A DNA stretch of 28,547 bases from Stenotrophomonas maltophilia (GTDB lineage Bacteria > Pseudomonadota > Gammaproteobacteria > Xanthomonadales > Xanthomonadaceae), in the NCBI GenBank assembly GCA_002386405.1, contig DGIP01000200.1, positions 372 through 28,918 on the forward strand, written 5' to 3'. Position 1 is the stretch's first letter, and every line of letters starts with the position of its first letter. Positions 1 through 10,537 of the stretch are shown in pieces. A program made the position numbers and the translations under genes. Below the pieces are notes generated by a model, which did no database searches, was not told the origin of the DNA, and saw only the letters and a program-made list of their open reading frames with translations.

Positions 1-932
1 TCCAGGTTGAACGAGTAGCCGGCCGGAATCACGAAGCCGACCACGCCTTCTTCGCAGCCCAGCTTCTTCATCTTCTCGATCAGGCGCGGCAGCACCGTTT
101 CGGTGGAGGTGGTGGCCGCCACGATCACGATTTCATCGCGCAGGTAAGCCAGCAGCCGCCACAGGCTGGCGCCGGTCCACCAGCACACCGCGCCGAGCAC
201 GAACACCGTGAACGCCGCGCAGACCACGAAGAACTCGATGATCAGCTCGCCCAGCGACAGCAGTGACCCCGCGCCGAACTGGCCCACGGTGAAGGCGATG
301 GCGCCGAACGCGCCAATCGGCGCGAAGTACATGACGTAGCCGATGATCTTGAACAGTGCCGACGAGGTGCCTTCGATCACCTTCATCACCGGCGCGCCGC
401 GCTCACCGATCGAGGCCAGCGCCACGCCGAACAGCACCGCCACGAACAGCACCTGCAGCACGTGCGCCTCGGTGAACGCACTGACCAGCGTGTTGGGAAT
501 GATCGCCATGATGTAGGACACGATCGACTGGTCGTGCGCGGTATGCACGTAACCCTGGATGCTGGCCATGTCGATGGTGGCCGGGTCGATGTTCATGCCG
601 GCGCCGGGCTGCCAGAGATCGACCGCAACCAGCCCGACGATCAGCGCCAGGATGGTGATCACCTCGAAATAGATCAGCGATTTCAGCGCGAGCCGGCCCA
701 CGCTGCGCATGTCGCGCATGCCGGCGATGCCGTGCACCACCGTCACGAAGATGATCGGGCCGATCATCATGCGGATCAGCTTGATGAAGGCATCGCCGAA
801 CGGCTTCATCGCCGAACCCCAATCCGGCTGCAGCCAACCCAGTACGACGCCGATGATGGTGCCGGCCAGCACCTGGAACCACAACTGGCCAAAAACGCCG
901 AAGCGGCCCTGCCGCTTCTCAACAACAGTCAT
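1..932 (-). CDS. dctA: C4-dicarboxylate/cation symporter DctA, 3' end beyond window
   Basis: Inner-membrane carrier of the dicarboxylate/amino acid:cation symporter (DAACS) family, which brings in C4-dicarboxylates such as succinate, fumarate and malate. The ATG at 930-932 follows a GGGAGG ribosome site. The visible 310 codons start MTVVEKRQGRFGVFGQ and run without a stop to the left edge, where the reading ends in GYSFNLD, the conserved substrate/cation-binding stretch of the family. Several hydrophobic segments are visible, and a serine/threonine-rich stretch (VAATTSTETVLPRL) matches the family's re-entrant loop. About a quarter of the usual 420-450 residues is missing off the edge. It lies 42 bases downstream of galD and is probably the last gene of the galC-galD-dctA operon, so its natural substrate may be a di- or tricarboxylate that feeds that pathway. 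Substrate identity is inference. Confidence 0.9.
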   Translation of the reverse strand, partial: MTVVEKRQGRFGVFGQLWFQVLAGTIIGVVLGWLQPDWGSAMKPFGDAFIKLIRMMIGPIIFVTVVHGIAGMRDMRSVGRLALKSLIYFEVITILALIVGLVAVDLWQPGAGMNIDPATIDMASIQGYVHTAHDQSIVSYIMAIIPNTLVSAFTEAHVLQVLFVAVLFGVALASIGERGAPVMKVIEGTSSALFKIIGYVMYFAPIGAFGAIAFTVGQFGAGSLLSLGELIIEFFVVCAAFTVFVLGAVCWWTGASLWRLLAYLRDEIVIVAATTSTETVLPRLIEKMKKLGCEEGVVGFVIPAGYSFNL

Positions 933-974
933 AACAACCCTCCCAGGTCACAAGAATAGAGACGTCGTGCGTAT

Positions 975-2030
975 TCAGTCGAACAGCACGCCGTCGAACA
1001 GCTTTCGGGCGGTGCGCAGGATGGCCGCAGCGGCCACCTGCCCGTGCGCGTCGCGCTCCAGCACGCAGCCGGTGCTGCCGCTGGGGTGTTCAATGTCCAG
1101 CTGCAGGCGGCTGCCTTTGGGCACCACCGCGAGCGCGTGGGCCGGTGAGCCGGGCAGCAGGCAGGCCGTGGCCACGGTGACCGCACCCAGCACCCCGATG
1201 GAGGCGTGGCAGCGGTGCGGGATGAACGAACGCACGCAGATCGCGCCACCGTCGCGCGGGGCCGCCACCAGCATCATCTTGGGCACCGACTGCGCGCTGA
1301 CATCGCCGAGGTTCATCAACGGCCCCGCCTGCAGGCGGATCGCCTCCAGGCGCGCCTTCAACGTGTCGTCGGCATCCAGCGTGGCGCGGTCCTCGTACCC
1401 GCTCACGCCTACATCGCTGGCGCGCAGCACCACGCAGGGCATGCCGTTGTCGATCAGGGTGAGCTCCACCCCGTCGATCACATCCACCGCGTTGCCGGTC
1501 GGCAGCAACGCGCCGCAGCTGGAACCGGCGATGTCGGAAAAGGTCAGCGGAATCGGCGCCGCCGTGCCCGGCACACCGTCGATCCGCGCCGAACCGTCAT
1601 AGCGCACCTGGCCGCCGGGGGTCTGTACGTTGGCGGTGGCCACCTTGCCGGTGTTCACCATGAAGATGCGCACATCGGTGCTTTCGCCGGTGGGTTGCAC
1701 CAGCCCGCGTTCAAGGGCGAACGGCCCGACCCCGGCCAGCAGGTTGCCGCAGTTCTGCGCATCGCTCACCACGGCCTGGTCGACGAACACCTGCAGGAAC
1801 AGGTAATCCACGTCCGCGCCGGGGTGGCGGGAGGGCGATACCACCGCGACCTTGGAGGTCAGCGGGTCGGCGCCGCCCATGCCATCGATCTGGCGCGGGT
1901 CCGGCGAACCGTACGCGCGGAGCAGGAACGCATCGCGCGCGGCCGCATCGGCCGGCAGGTCGGTGGCCAGGAAGTAGCCGCCCTTGGAGGTGCCACCGCG
2001 CATCCACATGGCCGGCACGCCCTTACTCAT
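975..2030 (-). CDS. galD: 4-oxalomesaconate tautomerase (PrpF family)
   Basis: A 351-residue PrpF-family isomerase. The family catalyses proton shifts on tricarboxylate-like substrates: GalD converts the keto and enol forms of 4-oxalomesaconate in gallate degradation, while PrpF acts in the 2-methylcitrate cycle. The N-terminal [11 protein letters not shown] and the internal [18 protein letters not shown] are typical of the family. The ATG at 2028-2030 lies inside the end of the upstream aldolase gene (ATGAGTAA, 8-base overlap), so the two are translationally coupled; an in-frame extension to 2165 would run through the aldolase gene and was not used. The neighbouring CHA aldolase, rather than a methylcitrate synthase or AcnD, is why I prefer the GalD role. 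PrpF-like activity on another substrate cannot be excluded. Confidence 0.82.
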   Translation of the reverse strand: MSKGVPAMWMRGGTSKGGYFLATDLPADAAARDAFLLRAYGSPDPRQIDGMGGADPLTSKVAVVSPSRHPGADVDYLFLQVFVDQAVVSDAQNCGNLLAGVGPFALERGLVQPTGESTDVRIFMVNTGKVATANVQTPGGQVRYDGSARIDGVPGTAAPIPLTFSDIAGSSCGALLPTGNAVDVIDGVELTLIDNGMPCVVLRASDVGVSGYEDRATLDADDTLKARLEAIRLQAGPLMNLGDVSAQSVPKMMLVAAPRDGGAICVRSFIPHRCHASIGVLGAVTVATACLLPGSPAHALAVVPKGSRLQLDIEHPSGSTGCVLERDAHGQVAAAAILRTARKLFDGVLFD

Positions 2031-2694
2031 AGCGCAGGCCCTTCTCCGCCAGGCGCTCGCGCATGGCGTAGATGTCCAGGCCCAGCTCGCCCTTGGCCAG
2101 GCGTTCGCGCTTCTCCGCCTCGCGCGCTTCGCGCGCCTGCGATTCGGCCGCCACGCGCACCGCATCGGCGCGCGGCACGATCACCACGCCGTCATCGTCG
2201 GCGATCACCACGTCGCCGGGGTGGACCAGCGCACCGCCGCACACCACCGGCACGTTCACCGAGCCCAGCGTCTCCTTGACCGTTCCCTGCGCATGGATCG
2301 CCCGGCTCCAGACCGGGAAGCCCATTGCCGTCAGGTCGCGCACATCGCGTACGCCGGCATCGATCACCAGCCCAAGGCAGCCACGCACCTGCGCCGAGGT
2401 GGCCAGCAGGTCGCCGAAGTAGCCGTCGGTGCAGTCGCTGGTCGGCGCCACCACCAGCACATCGCCTTCGCGCAGCTGTTCGATGGCCACGTGCATCATC
2501 CAGTTGTCGCCGGGCGGCACCGACACGGTGATGGCGCTGCCGGCAATGCGGGCGCCGCTGTAGATCGGGCGCAGCCGCGGGTGCAGCAGGCCACTTCGGC
2601 CCTGCGACTCATGCGCGGTGGCCACACCGGCCTGGGCCAGGACCTGGAGTGCGCCGGCAGCGGCGCGTTCGACACGGGTGACGACGCGGGACAT
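2023..2694 (-). CDS. galC: 4-carboxy-4-hydroxy-2-oxoadipate aldolase (RraA-like)
   Basis: A 223-residue member of the RraA-like class II aldolases. The family enzyme (GalC/LigK/ProA) cleaves 4-carboxy-4-hydroxy-2-oxoadipate to pyruvate and oxaloacetate and often also decarboxylates oxaloacetate; it needs a divalent metal. Seen here: GDNWMMHVA near residue 62, [12 protein letters not shown] at 94-105, and DAGVRD with Arg116-Asp117, the expected pyruvate- and metal-binding residues. The ATG at 2692-2694 is preceded by a GAAGGA site; a longer frame from 2772 would run into the promoter of the divergent LysR gene. It is the first gene of the operon with galD and dctA. The window has no ring-cleavage dioxygenase or hydratase gene for the upper pathway. 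Confidence 0.85.
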   Translation of the reverse strand: MSRVVTRVERAAAGALQVLAQAGVATAHESQGRSGLLHPRLRPIYSGARIAGSAITVSVPPGDNWMMHVAIEQLREGDVLVVAPTSDCTDGYFGDLLATSAQVRGCLGLVIDAGVRDVRDLTAMGFPVWSRAIHAQGTVKETLGSVNVPVVCGGALVHPGDVVIADDDGVVIVPRADAVRVAAESQAREAREAEKRERLAKGELGLDIYAMRERLAEKGLRYE

Positions 2695-2794
2695 CCATCC
2701 ATCCTTCAATGACGATGATGCAGTCTTGTCCGCCAGCGCCCACCCCTCAAGATCGATTTCCGCAACAGCCATTGGGTTTGGTTATAGTTGATCC
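2695..2794. promoter_or_regulatory. Divergent promoter region between galC operon and LysR gene
   Basis: These 100 bases separate two start codons pointing away from each other, the usual place for a LysR-type regulator to act on both itself and its target operon. The right end is AT-rich compared with the surroundings: TATAGT at 2783-2788 can serve as a -10 for the rightward gene, and the same stretch reads TATAAC leftward (2781-2786). No convincing -35 was found for either. T-N11-A spacings exist, but no clear palindromic LysR box stands out. Confidence 0.4.
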
Positions 2795-4048
2795 ATGAAC
2801 CGGCCCTTCGAGCTGAACCTGAAGCATCTGCATGCGCTGGTCGCGGTGCACCACCACGGCGGCATCAGCGCCGCCGCGCCGCACGTGAATCTGTCCCAGC
2901 CGGCACTGACCCAGGCCATTGCGCGGCTGGAAAGCCAACTGGACGCACCCCTGTTCGACCGCCAGCCCGGCGGCATGGCACCCACCGAAGCAGCGGAACT
3001 GCTGGTGCCCCGCATCGAGCGCGCACTGGGTTACATCGCCGATGGCGTGCGGGTGGCACGGCGTGCACAGCGCCTGCCTGCGTTGCCTGCCGTTGAGCGA
3101 CGCGTCACGCTCGGGCAGCTGCGCGCACTCGTGGCGGTGGACGACGCCGGCAGCTTCACCCTGGCCGCAGCGCGCGCCGGCATCTCCCAGCCGGCGATCT
3201 ACCGTGCCGTGCACGAGCTGGGCACCGCCATTGAAACGCCGTTGACCGAACGCCACGGCAAGACCGTGCAGACCACCCCGGCCGCCACCCGCATGCTGCG
3301 GCTGGTACGTCTGGCGCTGTCCGAACTGGCAGCAGGCCTGGACGAAGTGGCCCTGCTGCGCTCCGAACAGGGCGGCAAGGTCACGCTCGGCGTGATGCCG
3401 CTTGCCCGCGCGATCCTGCTGCCACAGGTACTGGCGCGCTTTGCCCGCGCCCACCCGGGCGCATCGGTCAATGTGATCGAAGGCCCTTACGCGGAACTGC
3501 TGGGCGATCTTCGCGCCGGAAGCCTGGACCTGTTGATCGGTGCGATGCGCGACACCCTGCCCGTGCGCGATGTCGCGCAGGAAGGCCTGTTCGACGATGA
3601 CCCGGTGATCGTCGCGCGCAGCGGGCACCCGCTGGCCGGCAGCGGCCCGCTCGACTTCGACCGGCTGCTGGCGTTTCCCTGGGTGATCGCCGCCACCGGC
3701 GCACCCGTACGCGCCCGCTGGGAACGCATGTTCCGCCAGCATGGCCATGAACCGCCGCGCCTGCGCATCGAATGCGGCTCGGTGCTGATCACCCGCGGCC
3801 TGCTGCTGGAAGACGACTGGCTCACCCTGATGTCACGCGATCAGTTCGTGATCGAACGCCGCGCGGGCCTGCTCAGCGAAATCGGCAGCGCCGGCGACGA
3901 CCTGCGCCGCCGCATCGGCCTCACCACCCGCGCCGACTGGCACCCCACCCGCCTGCAGCAGGCGTTCGTGGAAACCTTCCGCGCCGTCTGCGCCGAACGC
4001 AGCAACGACGCCACCAACGCCTGGCCGTTCCGATATCCACGACGCTGA
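2795..4048 (+). CDS. LysR-type regulator with two tandem winged-helix domains
   Basis: A 417-residue transcription factor, about 110 longer than the usual LysR protein. The extra length is a second DNA-binding domain. Residues 8-66 (LKHLHALVAV, then LSQPALTQAIARLE) and residues 104-163 (VTLGQLRALVAV, then ISQPAIYRAVHELG) each read as a full LysR winged helix-turn-helix. The effector-binding domain follows from about 196 (GKVTLGVMPLARAILLP) to 395. It is divergent from galC-galD-dctA, so it probably senses a pathway acid and controls that operon; this is inferred from position only. No Shine-Dalgarno is visible before the ATG, and a TATAGT box lies only about 7 bases upstream, so the mRNA may be leaderless. 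A strong terminator follows the stop codon. Confidence 0.9.
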   Translation: MNRPFELNLKHLHALVAVHHHGGISAAAPHVNLSQPALTQAIARLESQLDAPLFDRQPGGMAPTEAAELLVPRIERALGYIADGVRVARRAQRLPALPAVERRVTLGQLRALVAVDDAGSFTLAAARAGISQPAIYRAVHELGTAIETPLTERHGKTVQTTPAATRMLRLVRLALSELAAGLDEVALLRSEQGGKVTLGVMPLARAILLPQVLARFARAHPGASVNVIEGPYAELLGDLRAGSLDLLIGAMRDTLPVRDVAQEGLFDDDPVIVARSGHPLAGSGPLDFDRLLAFPWVIAATGAPVRARWERMFRQHGHEPPRLRIECGSVLITRGLLLEDDWLTLMSRDQFVIERRAGLLSEIGSAGDDLRRRIGLTTRADWHPTRLQQAFVETFRAVCAERSNDATNAWPFRYPRR

Positions 4049-4054
4049 CAAACA

Positions 4055-4082
4055 AAAACCCCCGGTTCTCACCGGGGGTTTT
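4055..4082. terminator. Bidirectional rho-independent terminator
   Basis: A perfect 12-bp stem (AAAACCCCCGGT at 4055-4066 with ACCGGGGGTTTT at 4071-4082) closes a TCTC loop. A-rich and T-rich flanks serve both strands. It separates the convergent LysR gene (stop 4048) and acnB (stop 4108). Confidence 0.93.
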
Positions 4083-4107
4083 CGTTCAACACGTCAGCCG
4101 ATCAGGC

Positions 4108-6693
4108 TCAGGCGGCAACCGTCTTGGCCACGTCCTGGTAGTCCTCGATCTGGTCGAAGTTCATGTAGCGGTAGATGTCCTTGCTGCTGGCATCCAGCAC
4201 GCCGATGTCGGCCATGTACTCTTCCCTGGTCGGAATGCGACCCAGGCGCGAGCAGATCGCGGCCAGCTCGGCCGAACCCAGGTACACGTTGGAATTGCGG
4301 CCCAGACGGTTCGGGAAGTTGCGGGTCGAGGTCGAGAACACCGTCGCACCTTCGCGCACCTGTGCCTGGTTGCCCATGCACAGCGAGCAGCCCGGCATTT
4401 CCATGCGTGCACCGGCGGTGCCGAAGGTGCCGTAATGGCCTTCCTTGGTCAGCTCCGAGGCATCCATCTTGGTCGGCGGGGCCACCCACAGCTTGGTCGG
4501 GATGTCGCGCTTGCCTTCCAGCAGCTTCGCAGCCGCACGGAAGTGGCCGATGTTGGTCATGCACGAACCGATGAAGACTTCATCGATGGCCGCACCAGCC
4601 ACGTCCGACAGCGTCTTGACGTCGTCCGGATCGTTCGGGCAGGCCACGATCGGCTCGTGGATGTCGGCCAGGTCGATCTCGATGACGGCGGCGTACTCGG
4701 CGTCGGCATCCGGCTGCAGCAGCTCCGGGTTGGCCAGCCAGGCTTCCATCTTCTCGATGCGGCGCGCCAGCGAACGGGCGTCCTGGTAACCCTCGGCGAT
4801 CATCCACTTCAGCAGCGTGATGTTGCTGGTGAGGTATTCGATGATCGGCTCCTTGTTCAGGTGCACCGAGCAACCGGCGGCCGAACGTTCGGCCGAGGCA
4901 TCGGACAGTTCGAACGCCTGCTCGACCTTCAGGTCCGGCAGGCCTTCGATTTCCAGGATGCGACCGGAGAAGATGTTCTTCTTGCCGGCCTTGGCCACGG
5001 TCAGCAGGCCTGACTTGATCGCGTACAGCGGAATCGCGTTGACCAGGTCACGCAGGGTCACGCCCGGCTGCATCGTGCCCTTGAAGCGCACCAGCACCGA
5101 TTCGGGCATGTCCAGCGGCATCACGCCGGTGGCCGCCGCGAAGGCAACCAGGCCCGAGCCGGCCGGGAACGAAATGCCCACCGGGAAACGGGTGTGCGAA
5201 TCGCCGCCGGTGCCGACGGTGTCGGGCAGCAGCATGCGGTTGAGCCAGCTGTGGATCACGCCATCGCCCGGGCGCAGCGAGACGCCGCCACGGGTGGAGA
5301 TGAACTCCGGCAGCGTGTGGTGGGTCTTGACGTCCACCGGCTTCGGGTAGGCAGCGGTGTGGCAGAACGACTGCATCACCAGGTCGGCCGAGAAGCCCAG
5401 GCAGGCCAGGTCCTTCAGCTCGTCGCGGGTCATCGGGCCGGTGGTGTCCTGCGAGCCCACCGAGGTCATCTTCGGTTCGCAGTAGGTGCCCGGGCGCATG
5501 CCCTGGCCTTCCGGCAGGCCACAGGCGCGGCCGACCATCTTCTGCGCCAGCGAGAAGCCCTTGCCGGTATCCGGCGGGTCCATCGGCAGGCGGAACAGGT
5601 TGGTCGGGGCCAGGCCCAGCGCTTCGCGCGCCTTGGCGGTGAGGCCACGGCCGATGATCAGCGGAATGCGGCCACCGGCGCGCACTTCGTCGAACAGCAC
5701 GTCGGACTTCACCTGGAACTCGGCGATGACCTGGCCATCCTTCAGGGCCTTGCCGTCATAGGGACGCAGCTCGACCACGTCGCCCATGTTCATCTGCGAC
5801 ACGTCCAGCTCGATCGGCAGCGCGCCGGCGTCTTCCATGGTGTTGTAGAAGATCGGGGCGATCTTCGAACCCAGGCACACGCCACCGAAACGCTTGTTCG
5901 GAATGAACGGAATGTCTTCGCCGGTGAACCACAGCACCGAGTTGGTGGCCGACTTGCGGCTCGAACCGGTACCCACCACGTCGCCCACGTAGGCCACCAG
6001 GTGGCCCTTGTCCTTCAGCGATTCAATGAACTTGACCGGGCCGCGCTTGCCGTCTTCTTCCGGCTCGATGCCATCGCGCTTGTTCTTCAGCATCGCCAGG
6101 GCGTGCAGCGGGATGTCCGGGCGGGTGGTCGCATCGGGGGCCGGCGACAGGTCGTCGGTGTTGGTTTCGCCGGTCACCTTGAGCACGGTGATGGTCAGGC
6201 TCTGCGGCACTTCCGGGCGGCTGGTGAACCACTCGGCATCGGCCCAGCTCTGCAGCACGCCCTGGGCGTTGGCATTGCCGGCCTTGGCCTTTTCCTGCAC
6301 GTCGTGGAAGGCATCGAACACCAGCAGGGTGTTCTTCAGCGCGGTGGCGGCGATCGCGCCGACCACGGCATCGTCCAGCAGCTGCACCAGCGGCGCAACG
6401 TTGTAGCCGCCCAGCATGGTGCCCAGCAGTTCGGTGGCGCGCTCGCGCGGGATCAGCGCGTTGGTTTCGCTGCCGAAGGCGATGGCGGCCAGGTACGAGG
6501 CCTTGACCTTGGCGGCGTCATCGACGCCGGCCGGCACGCGGTGGGTGAGCAGGTCGAGCAGGAACTCGGCCTCGCCCGCCGGCGGGTTCTTCAGCAGCTC
6601 AATGACGTCGGCCGTCTGCTGGGCGCTCAGCGGCAGCGGCGGGATGCCAAGCGCGGCGCGCTCGGCTACGTGGTGGCGGTAGGCTTCCAACAT
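4108..6693 (-). CDS. acnB: Aconitate hydratase B (bifunctional with 2-methylisocitrate dehydratase)
   Basis: An 861-residue cytoplasmic [4Fe-4S] aconitase B, the main TCA-cycle aconitase in many gammaproteobacteria, also active in the 2-methylcitrate cycle. The family order is visible: an N-terminal HEAT-like helical region ([16 protein letters not shown]), the swivel domain, then the catalytic core. The three cluster ligands are Cys711 ([10 protein letters not shown]) and Cys769 and Cys772 ([11 protein letters not shown]), essentially the E. coli AcnB positions. The ATG at 6691-6693 follows a GGGAG site. It lies 61 bases downstream of the toxin gene on the same strand, so read-through from the toxin-antitoxin operon is possible. 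The gene is intact. Confidence 0.97.
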   Translation of the reverse strand: MLEAYRHHVAERAALGIPPLPLSAQQTADVIELLKNPPAGEAEFLLDLLTHRVPAGVDDAAKVKASYLAAIAFGSETNALIPRERATELLGTMLGGYNVAPLVQLLDDAVVGAIAATALKNTLLVFDAFHDVQEKAKAGNANAQGVLQSWADAEWFTSRPEVPQSLTITVLKVTGETNTDDLSPAPDATTRPDIPLHALAMLKNKRDGIEPEEDGKRGPVKFIESLKDKGHLVAYVGDVVGTGSSRKSATNSVLWFTGEDIPFIPNKRFGGVCLGSKIAPIFYNTMEDAGALPIELDVSQMNMGDVVELRPYDGKALKDGQVIAEFQVKSDVLFDEVRAGGRIPLIIGRGLTAKAREALGLAPTNLFRLPMDPPDTGKGFSLAQKMVGRACGLPEGQGMRPGTYCEPKMTSVGSQDTTGPMTRDELKDLACLGFSADLVMQSFCHTAAYPKPVDVKTHHTLPEFISTRGGVSLRPGDGVIHSWLNRMLLPDTVGTGGDSHTRFPVGISFPAGSGLVAFAAATGVMPLDMPESVLVRFKGTMQPGVTLRDLVNAIPLYAIKSGLLTVAKAGKKNIFSGRILEIEGLPDLKVEQAFELSDASAERSAAGCSVHLNKEPIIEYLTSNITLLKWMIAEGYQDARSLARRIEKMEAWLANPELLQPDADAEYAAVIEIDLADIHEPIVACPNDPDDVKTLSDVAGAAIDEVFIGSCMTNIGHFRAAAKLLEGKRDIPTKLWVAPPTKMDASELTKEGHYGTFGTAGARMEMPGCSLCMGNQAQVREGATVFSTSTRNFPNRLGRNSNVYLGSAELAAICSRLGRIPTREEYMADIGVLDASSKDIYRYMNFDQIEDYQDVAKTVAA

Positions 6694-6754
6694 GACAACT
6701 CCCGGGAAATTCTTTGAAAAGACTTCGGTTGAATACGGCGGTTGAGTAACGGGC

Positions 6755-7153
6755 TCAGGCGTGCGGCACGATCAGCTTCAGGCCCTTGAAGTAGTCGCGG
6801 TAAAATGTGTCGTTCCAGGTGATCAGGCCGTCGCACTGCAGCAGCGCGTGCGCGCCGACCATGAAATCGTCGATGCCCCGCCTGCCGGTCCCGCGCTGGC
6901 GGTGGCGGCGGTGCATCTCGCCGGCACGCAGCGCCGACTTGGCTTCCAGCGGGCTGAAGCGGACGCCCATCTCTTCCAGTGCTTCCTGCACCTCGGCGCC
7001 GCCGCGCAGCGCGGCGCAGATCTCGGCCAGCACCACCCCGCAGATCACCACGCGGCCGCCGACAAGGCTCTGGCGCAGGCAGGCTTCCACCGCATCGGCC
7101 TGGGGGCCGTTGCTGAGCAGCTCGATGAGGACCGGGGAATCAACGGCGATCAT
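6755..7153 (-). CDS. PIN-domain toxin, VapC-type
   Basis: A 132-residue PIN-domain protein, probably the RNase toxin of a VapBC-type toxin-antitoxin pair. The acidic metal-binding residues are in the expected places: Asp5 in [13 protein letters not shown], Glu44 in VLAEICAAL, Asp95/Asp96 in [12 protein letters not shown] and Asp115 in LITWND. The ATG at 7151-7153 lies 7 bases after the antitoxin stop, with a GAGGA ribosome site inside the antitoxin's last codons. This indicates translational coupling. The RNA target cannot be read from sequence. No frameshift or missing catalytic residue is seen, so the toxin looks active. Confidence 0.85.
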   Translation of the reverse strand: MIAVDSPVLIELLSNGPQADAVEACLRQSLVGGRVVICGVVLAEICAALRGGAEVQEALEEMGVRFSPLEAKSALRAGEMHRRHRQRGTGRRGIDDFMVGAHALLQCDGLITWNDTFYRDYFKGLKLIVPHA

Positions 7154-7160
7154 GCAGCGC

Positions 7161-7385
7161 TCATTCCTCGTCGCGCACGGCGAGCACGGCCGCCTCGGCC
7201 GACTCGAAGCCATCCAGCGCGAACTTGCCGCGGGCACGCGAAATGGCATCGTCCACGCTCTTGCGCAGGATGATGCGGCTGCCGTCGAGCTCCACCTTCA
7301 ACTGGGTGCCCTTGGTCAGGCCGAGCGCGTCGCGGACCGCCTTGGGCAAGGTGATCTGTCCGCGTTCTGCAACGGTGGCTTCCAT
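7161..7385 (-). CDS. AbrB/MazE-family antitoxin
   Basis: A 74-residue antitoxin of the SpoVT/AbrB swapped-hairpin class. Residues 1-43 carry the DNA-binding fold (GQITLPKAVRDALGL, then LKVELDGSRIILRK). The C-terminal tail, rich in Ala, Glu and Asp, would bind the PIN toxin. The ATG at 7383-7385 has a GGAGGG site upstream; a GTG at 7407-7409 would overlap the promoter and is less likely. The operator repeats just upstream indicate autorepression, which is usual for this class. Confidence 0.85.
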   Translation of the reverse strand: MEATVAERGQITLPKAVRDALGLTKGTQLKVELDGSRIILRKSVDDAISRARGKFALDGFESAEAAVLAVRDEE

Positions 7386-7399
7386 CGGTAGGCCCTCCA

Positions 7400-7450
7400 A
7401 AGTATGCACAAATTATACATACTTCCCCGGGCATACTTCCACTGCCATAC
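7400..7450 (-). promoter_or_regulatory. Toxin-antitoxin promoter with repeated operator
   Basis: A perfect TATAAT (-10, leftward) lies at 7412-7417. It is enclosed by an inverted repeat, AAGTATG at 7400-7406 and CATACTT at 7418-7424. Further copies follow in the same phase: CATACTT at 7432-7438 and CATAC at 7446-7450, each 14 bases after the last. The layout suits cooperative binding of AbrB-type dimers over the promoter. No good -35 was found. Confidence 0.7.
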
Positions 7451-7618
7451 CCATGACACCGGCGATACATATTCATAGGTAGCCTGAGAGCCTGCCGCAG
7501 ACCGCCGCCCGGCTGAATCGTTCATACTGACGCCGACTGCCGGGCCGTCGGGACACCGGCAACCGCAAGCAGGCCCCCACGGGCCACTGCAAGCCATCCG
7601 CAAGAGGAGTCACCCCGC

Positions 7619-10372
<2,754 letters not shown>

Positions 10373-10395
10373 GCCGGCCCCGGCCCCTCCCCCAT

Positions 10396-10421
10396 GCGGG
10401 GGGCGTTTCGACGCCCCCTGC
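10396..10421 (+). other. GC-rich hairpin between acnA and rpfB
   Basis: An 11-bp stem with one mismatch (10396-10406 with 10411-10421) closes a TTCG tetraloop, 23 bases after the acnA stop. There is no T-tract, so it is a weak or Rho-assisted terminator, or a 3'-end stabiliser, rather than a clear intrinsic terminator. TATGCT at 10464-10469 further down could be an rpfB -10 box, but no good -35 accompanies it. Confidence 0.5.
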
Positions 10422-10537
10422 ACGCGATGTTCACAGGTTCTTCGCGTTTTCCATTCGGACCGGTATGCTGCCGGGGACCGAAACGACGGATACTCTCCGT
10501 CAGCATCACACCATCAACGTTTCCTGGAGGGGGAATA

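Noticed and set aside
2031..2165. In-frame N-terminal extension of the tautomerase
   Set aside because: It translates galC in another frame as an Arg/Ala-rich string; the PrpF fold begins right after the ATG at 2030.
5194..6717. 507-codon plus-strand frame opposite acnB
   Set aside because: Complementary-frame artefact; acnB has all cluster cysteines and normal length.
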